Made by a program: the position numbers and the translations under genes. Below, piece after piece: positions 7,131 to 8,188 of a DNA stretch of 8,188 nt (positions are counted from its first letter, which is position 1; the number at the start of each line of letters is the position of its first letter). Source of the stretch: Paracoccaceae bacterium (GTDB taxonomy: Bacteria > Pseudomonadota > Alphaproteobacteria > Rhodobacterales > Rhodobacteraceae); contig JALQUQ010000113.1 in NCBI GenBank assembly GCA_023263735.1, positions 1-8,188 of the forward strand, written 5' to 3'. The notes beneath the pieces are model-generated. The model was not told where the DNA came from. It searched no databases and saw only the letters and a program-made list of their open reading frames with translations.

Positions 7131-7153
7131 GAAGTCGTTTTTCCGGCGACTTC
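7131..7153 (-). other. Leader hairpin directly upstream of the binding-protein ribosome-binding site
   Basis: GAAGTCG (7131-7137) and CGACTTC (7147-7153) form a 7-bp stem with a 9-nt loop. In the minus-strand transcript the stem ends immediately before TAGGGAGG, the Shine-Dalgarno region of the binding-protein gene. It could stabilise the 5' end of the transcript, affect ribosome loading or serve as an operator in DNA form. The complementarity is seen directly; the role is inferred. Confidence 0.4.
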
Positions 7154-7204
7154 GTCCCGGTGTCGGTCTCGATGCACTCGGGATGCCAGTCAGCTATAGG
7201 CGTG

Positions 7205-7245
7205 TTGGCCGCTTGGGTGGTCTTGGCTGGGTCGGCACCTTTGGC
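7205..7245. repeat. Three TTGGC direct repeats at exact 18-bp spacing
   Basis: TTGGCCG, TTGGCTG and TTGGCGG begin at 7205, 7223 and 7241. The 18-bp period is exact, and the bases between the repeats are not conserved, which points to short recognition words rather than a recent tandem duplication. They lie next to the CTATAG candidate -10 in the divergent promoter. The middle copy, TTGGCTG, is identical to one arm of the palindrome at 8128-8144. They may be half-sites for a regulator; chance in GC-rich DNA is not excluded. Confidence 0.4.
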
Positions 7246-7320
7246 GGCCGCCCGTTTGTGGCACGGGGTGTGCGGTTGTCGGCGGGCGGGCCCTACGCCC
7301 GTGGACCAAGGGAGGATCAC

Positions 7321-8070
7321 ATGATCAATATCGACCTGTCGGGTAAAACCGTACTGATCACCGGCGCATTGGGCACCATCGGGACTGCGATGGTCACCCG
7401 TTTTGCTGAAAGCGGCGCGCGCGTCATTGCCCACGACATGCCAGGTGCCGAAAATGCCGAGGCGCGCGTGGCGCGCGAAGGCGCCGATGTACGGTTCTGG
7501 GGTCAGGATCTGGCGGATCTGGAAGGTCTGGAAAAAGCGGCCTTGGCCTTGGCCGAAGAAGTGGGCGGAATCGACATCGTCGTGAACAACGCAGCCCACG
7601 CCGTGAACGCTGCCGTCAACGATTATTCCATCGAGCAATTCGAATATGCGCAGCGCGTGAACTCGTCGGCCATGTTCGTTCTGTCGCGCGCCTGCTCGCA
7701 CAAGATGGTGGAAAAGGGCGAAGGCAAGATCATCATCATCACCTCGGCCACGCTGAACGGAAACTGGGGCGGCTTTGCGCCTTATACCACCTCCAAGGGC
7801 GCGACCTATGGTCTGCTCAAGGCGCTGGCCCGCGACCTTGGCCCGCTGGGCATCAACGTCAACGGCATTTGCCCCGGTTCGGTGGCGTCTGAGGCTGAAA
7901 AGCGCCATTTCGAAGCCAAATATGACGAATATCAGGCTTGGGTGATGGACAAGCAGTGCATGAAGACCCGCCTGCAAGGCGCTGACATCGCCAATATGGC
8001 GGTCATGCTAGCCTCGCCCCTGACCTCGATGGTTTGCGGCCAGAACATCTGGGTCGACGGCGGTCTCTGA
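7321..8070 (+). CDS. Short-chain dehydrogenase/reductase, probable sugar or polyol dehydrogenase
   Basis: This 249-residue cytoplasmic enzyme is a classical SDR of normal length. The cofactor motif is TGALGTIG (14-21), with Thr19 where most relatives have Gly. Asp39, at the end of the second strand, favours NAD+ over NADP+. NNAA is at 89-92. The catalytic set Asn114, Ser142, Tyr155 and Lys159 is complete, with YTTSK at 155-159. PGSVAS and the C-terminal region (212 onward, QCMKTRLQGADIA, then MVCGQNIWVDGGL) resemble, from memory, SDR pentose dehydrogenases such as Caulobacter XylB, which carry QCLK.R and LCTG blocks. This suggests oxidation of a sugar or polyol brought in by the divergent transporter. 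AAGGGAGG 5 nt upstream fixes the ATG at 7321; the frame is open further upstream to an ATG at 7183, but that start lacks support. A large hairpin follows the stop by 7 nt, and another gene begins at 8166. Confidence 0.92.
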   Translation: MINIDLSGKTVLITGALGTIGTAMVTRFAESGARVIAHDMPGAENAEARVAREGADVRFWGQDLADLEGLEKAALALAEEVGGIDIVVNNAAHAVNAAVNDYSIEQFEYAQRVNSSAMFVLSRACSHKMVEKGEGKIIIITSATLNGNWGGFAPYTTSKGATYGLLKALARDLGPLGINVNGICPGSVASEAEKRHFEAKYDEYQAWVMDKQCMKTRLQGADIANMAVMLASPLTSMVCGQNIWVDGGL

Positions 8071-8077
8071 GCGGTTT

Positions 8078-8109
8078 CTCTCTGCCGGTCGAGGAGGATC
8101 GGCAGAGAG
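8078..8109 (+). other. Strong intercistronic hairpin after the short-chain dehydrogenase
   Basis: CTCTCTGCCG (8078-8087) and CGGCAGAGAG (8100-8109) pair perfectly over 10 bp. Three more pairs, one of them G-U, can extend the stem to 13 bp with the loop GAGGAG (8091-8096). No T run follows (CTTCAAGC), so a simple intrinsic terminator is unlikely. It more likely acts as a transcript-stabilising or processing element between the dehydrogenase and the next gene. Confidence 0.6.
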
Positions 8110-8127
8110 CTTCAAGCGCCTGAAATT

Positions 8128-8144
8128 TTGGCTGCCTCAGCCAA
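8128..8144 (+). promoter_or_regulatory. 17-bp perfect palindrome upstream of the next gene
   Basis: TTGGCTGCCTCAGCCAA has 7-nt arms around CCT. It ends 9 nt before the Shine-Dalgarno site of the gene starting at 8166. It could be an operator for a dimeric regulator or, in RNA, a tight hairpin near the ribosome-binding site; CGCTCTTT follows. One arm, TTGGCTG, recurs at 7223-7229 in the upstream promoter region, which favours an operator reading. Confidence 0.45.
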
Positions 8145-8165
8145 CGCTCTTTGGGAGGAGTGTTT

Positions 8166-8188
8166 ATGCGTGACCATCAAACGACCAA
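8166..8188 (+). CDS. Start of an unidentified gene (cut by the right edge)
   Basis: An ATG at 8166 is preceded by an excellent Shine-Dalgarno sequence, GGAGGAG (8154-8160), at 5-nt spacing. The frame stays open to the window edge and gives only MRDHQTT. It lies 95 bp after the short-chain dehydrogenase in the same direction, so it is probably in the same transcription unit and may continue the same pathway. Seven residues are too few to name a product. Confidence 0.6.

Larger units (their letters stand above)
7118..7320. promoter_or_regulatory. Divergent promoter region between the transporter operon and the short-chain dehydrogenase
   Basis: This 203-bp gap must hold promoters in both directions. 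CTATAG at 7194-7199 could supply a -10 element (TATAGC on the minus strand, TATAGG on the + strand), but no good -35 match is visible for either. Next to it are TTGGC repeats at 7205, 7223 and 7241, which would lie upstream of a minus-strand start using that -10. Further elements are a hairpin at 7131-7153 and the inverted repeat CGGGCG/CGCCCG at 7283-7301, just before the dehydrogenase Shine-Dalgarno site (AAGGGAGG, 7308-7315). Confidence 0.6.

Noticed and set aside
7118..7177. N-terminal extension of the binding protein to an ATG at 7177
   Set aside because: It would put 20 charged residues before the signal peptide; the ATG at 7117 has a strong ribosome-binding site.
7183..7320. N-terminal extension of the short-chain dehydrogenase to an ATG at 7183
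   Set aside because: It would cover most of the divergent promoter with a low-complexity Gly/Arg-rich stretch unlike the family; the ATG at 7321 has AAGGGAGG upstream.
6041..7324. Long open frame on the + strand (427 codons) opposite the binding-protein gene
   Set aside because: It has no recognisable domain and its composition is typical of the antisense frame of a GC-rich gene. The minus-strand gene has a signal peptide, family blocks and a good ribosome-binding site.
7051..7977. Minus-strand open frame opposite the short-chain dehydrogenase
   Set aside because: It overlaps both the real dehydrogenase and the start of the binding-protein gene, and shows no family motif.
1..8188. Search for CRISPR arrays, tRNA or rRNA genes, insertion sequences, phage genes and toxin-antitoxin pairs
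   Set aside because: I saw no spaced long repeats, cloverleaf-like sequence, transposase motifs or terminal inverted repeats, and no small paired genes with such features.

Overview
The window looks like chromosomal DNA from a GC-rich alphaproteobacterium, most likely of the Rhodobacterales type. This rests on codon use, the short Shine-Dalgarno-led intergenic gaps and the style of the transport and oxidoreductase genes; no phylogenetic marker gene is present. I see no RNA gene, insertion sequence, CRISPR array or phage feature. The gene content is ordinary catabolic and redox content, and I find no clear new system; the points of interest are mainly regulatory.

Left part (1-2297). The tail of a probable iron-containing alcohol dehydrogenase runs in from the left on the + strand. 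It meets, with no spacer, a minus-strand pair: a LysR-type regulator followed after 3 nt by a small NADP-binding reductase of the F420-oxidoreductase fold. Divergent from the regulator, across a 222-bp gap with a 17-bp palindrome that fits the LysR T-N11-A box, is a small cyclophilin-like-fold protein.

Middle (2298-7117). Everything is on the minus strand: a periplasmic sugar-binding protein, a double-domain sugar ABC ATPase, a XylH/RbsC-type permease and then an aldo-keto reductase. Hairpins sit after the binding-protein gene, after the permease gene and after the aldo-keto reductase gene. They suggest one transporter operon with most transcript for the binding protein, and perhaps a separately transcribed reductase.

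Right part (7118-8188). A 203-bp divergent promoter region separates the transporter operon from a + strand short-chain dehydrogenase whose C-terminal end resembles pentose/sugar dehydrogenases. A second + strand gene begins at 8166 behind a very strong Shine-Dalgarno site and leaves the window. A working model is that the transporter brings in a sugar or polyol, the short-chain dehydrogenase oxidises it, and the genes further right continue the pathway. The substrate cannot be read from this sequence. Three TTGGC repeats spaced exactly 18 bp apart in the divergent promoter, and a perfect palindrome with TTGGCTG arms before the next gene, may be sites for the unseen regulator of this locus.
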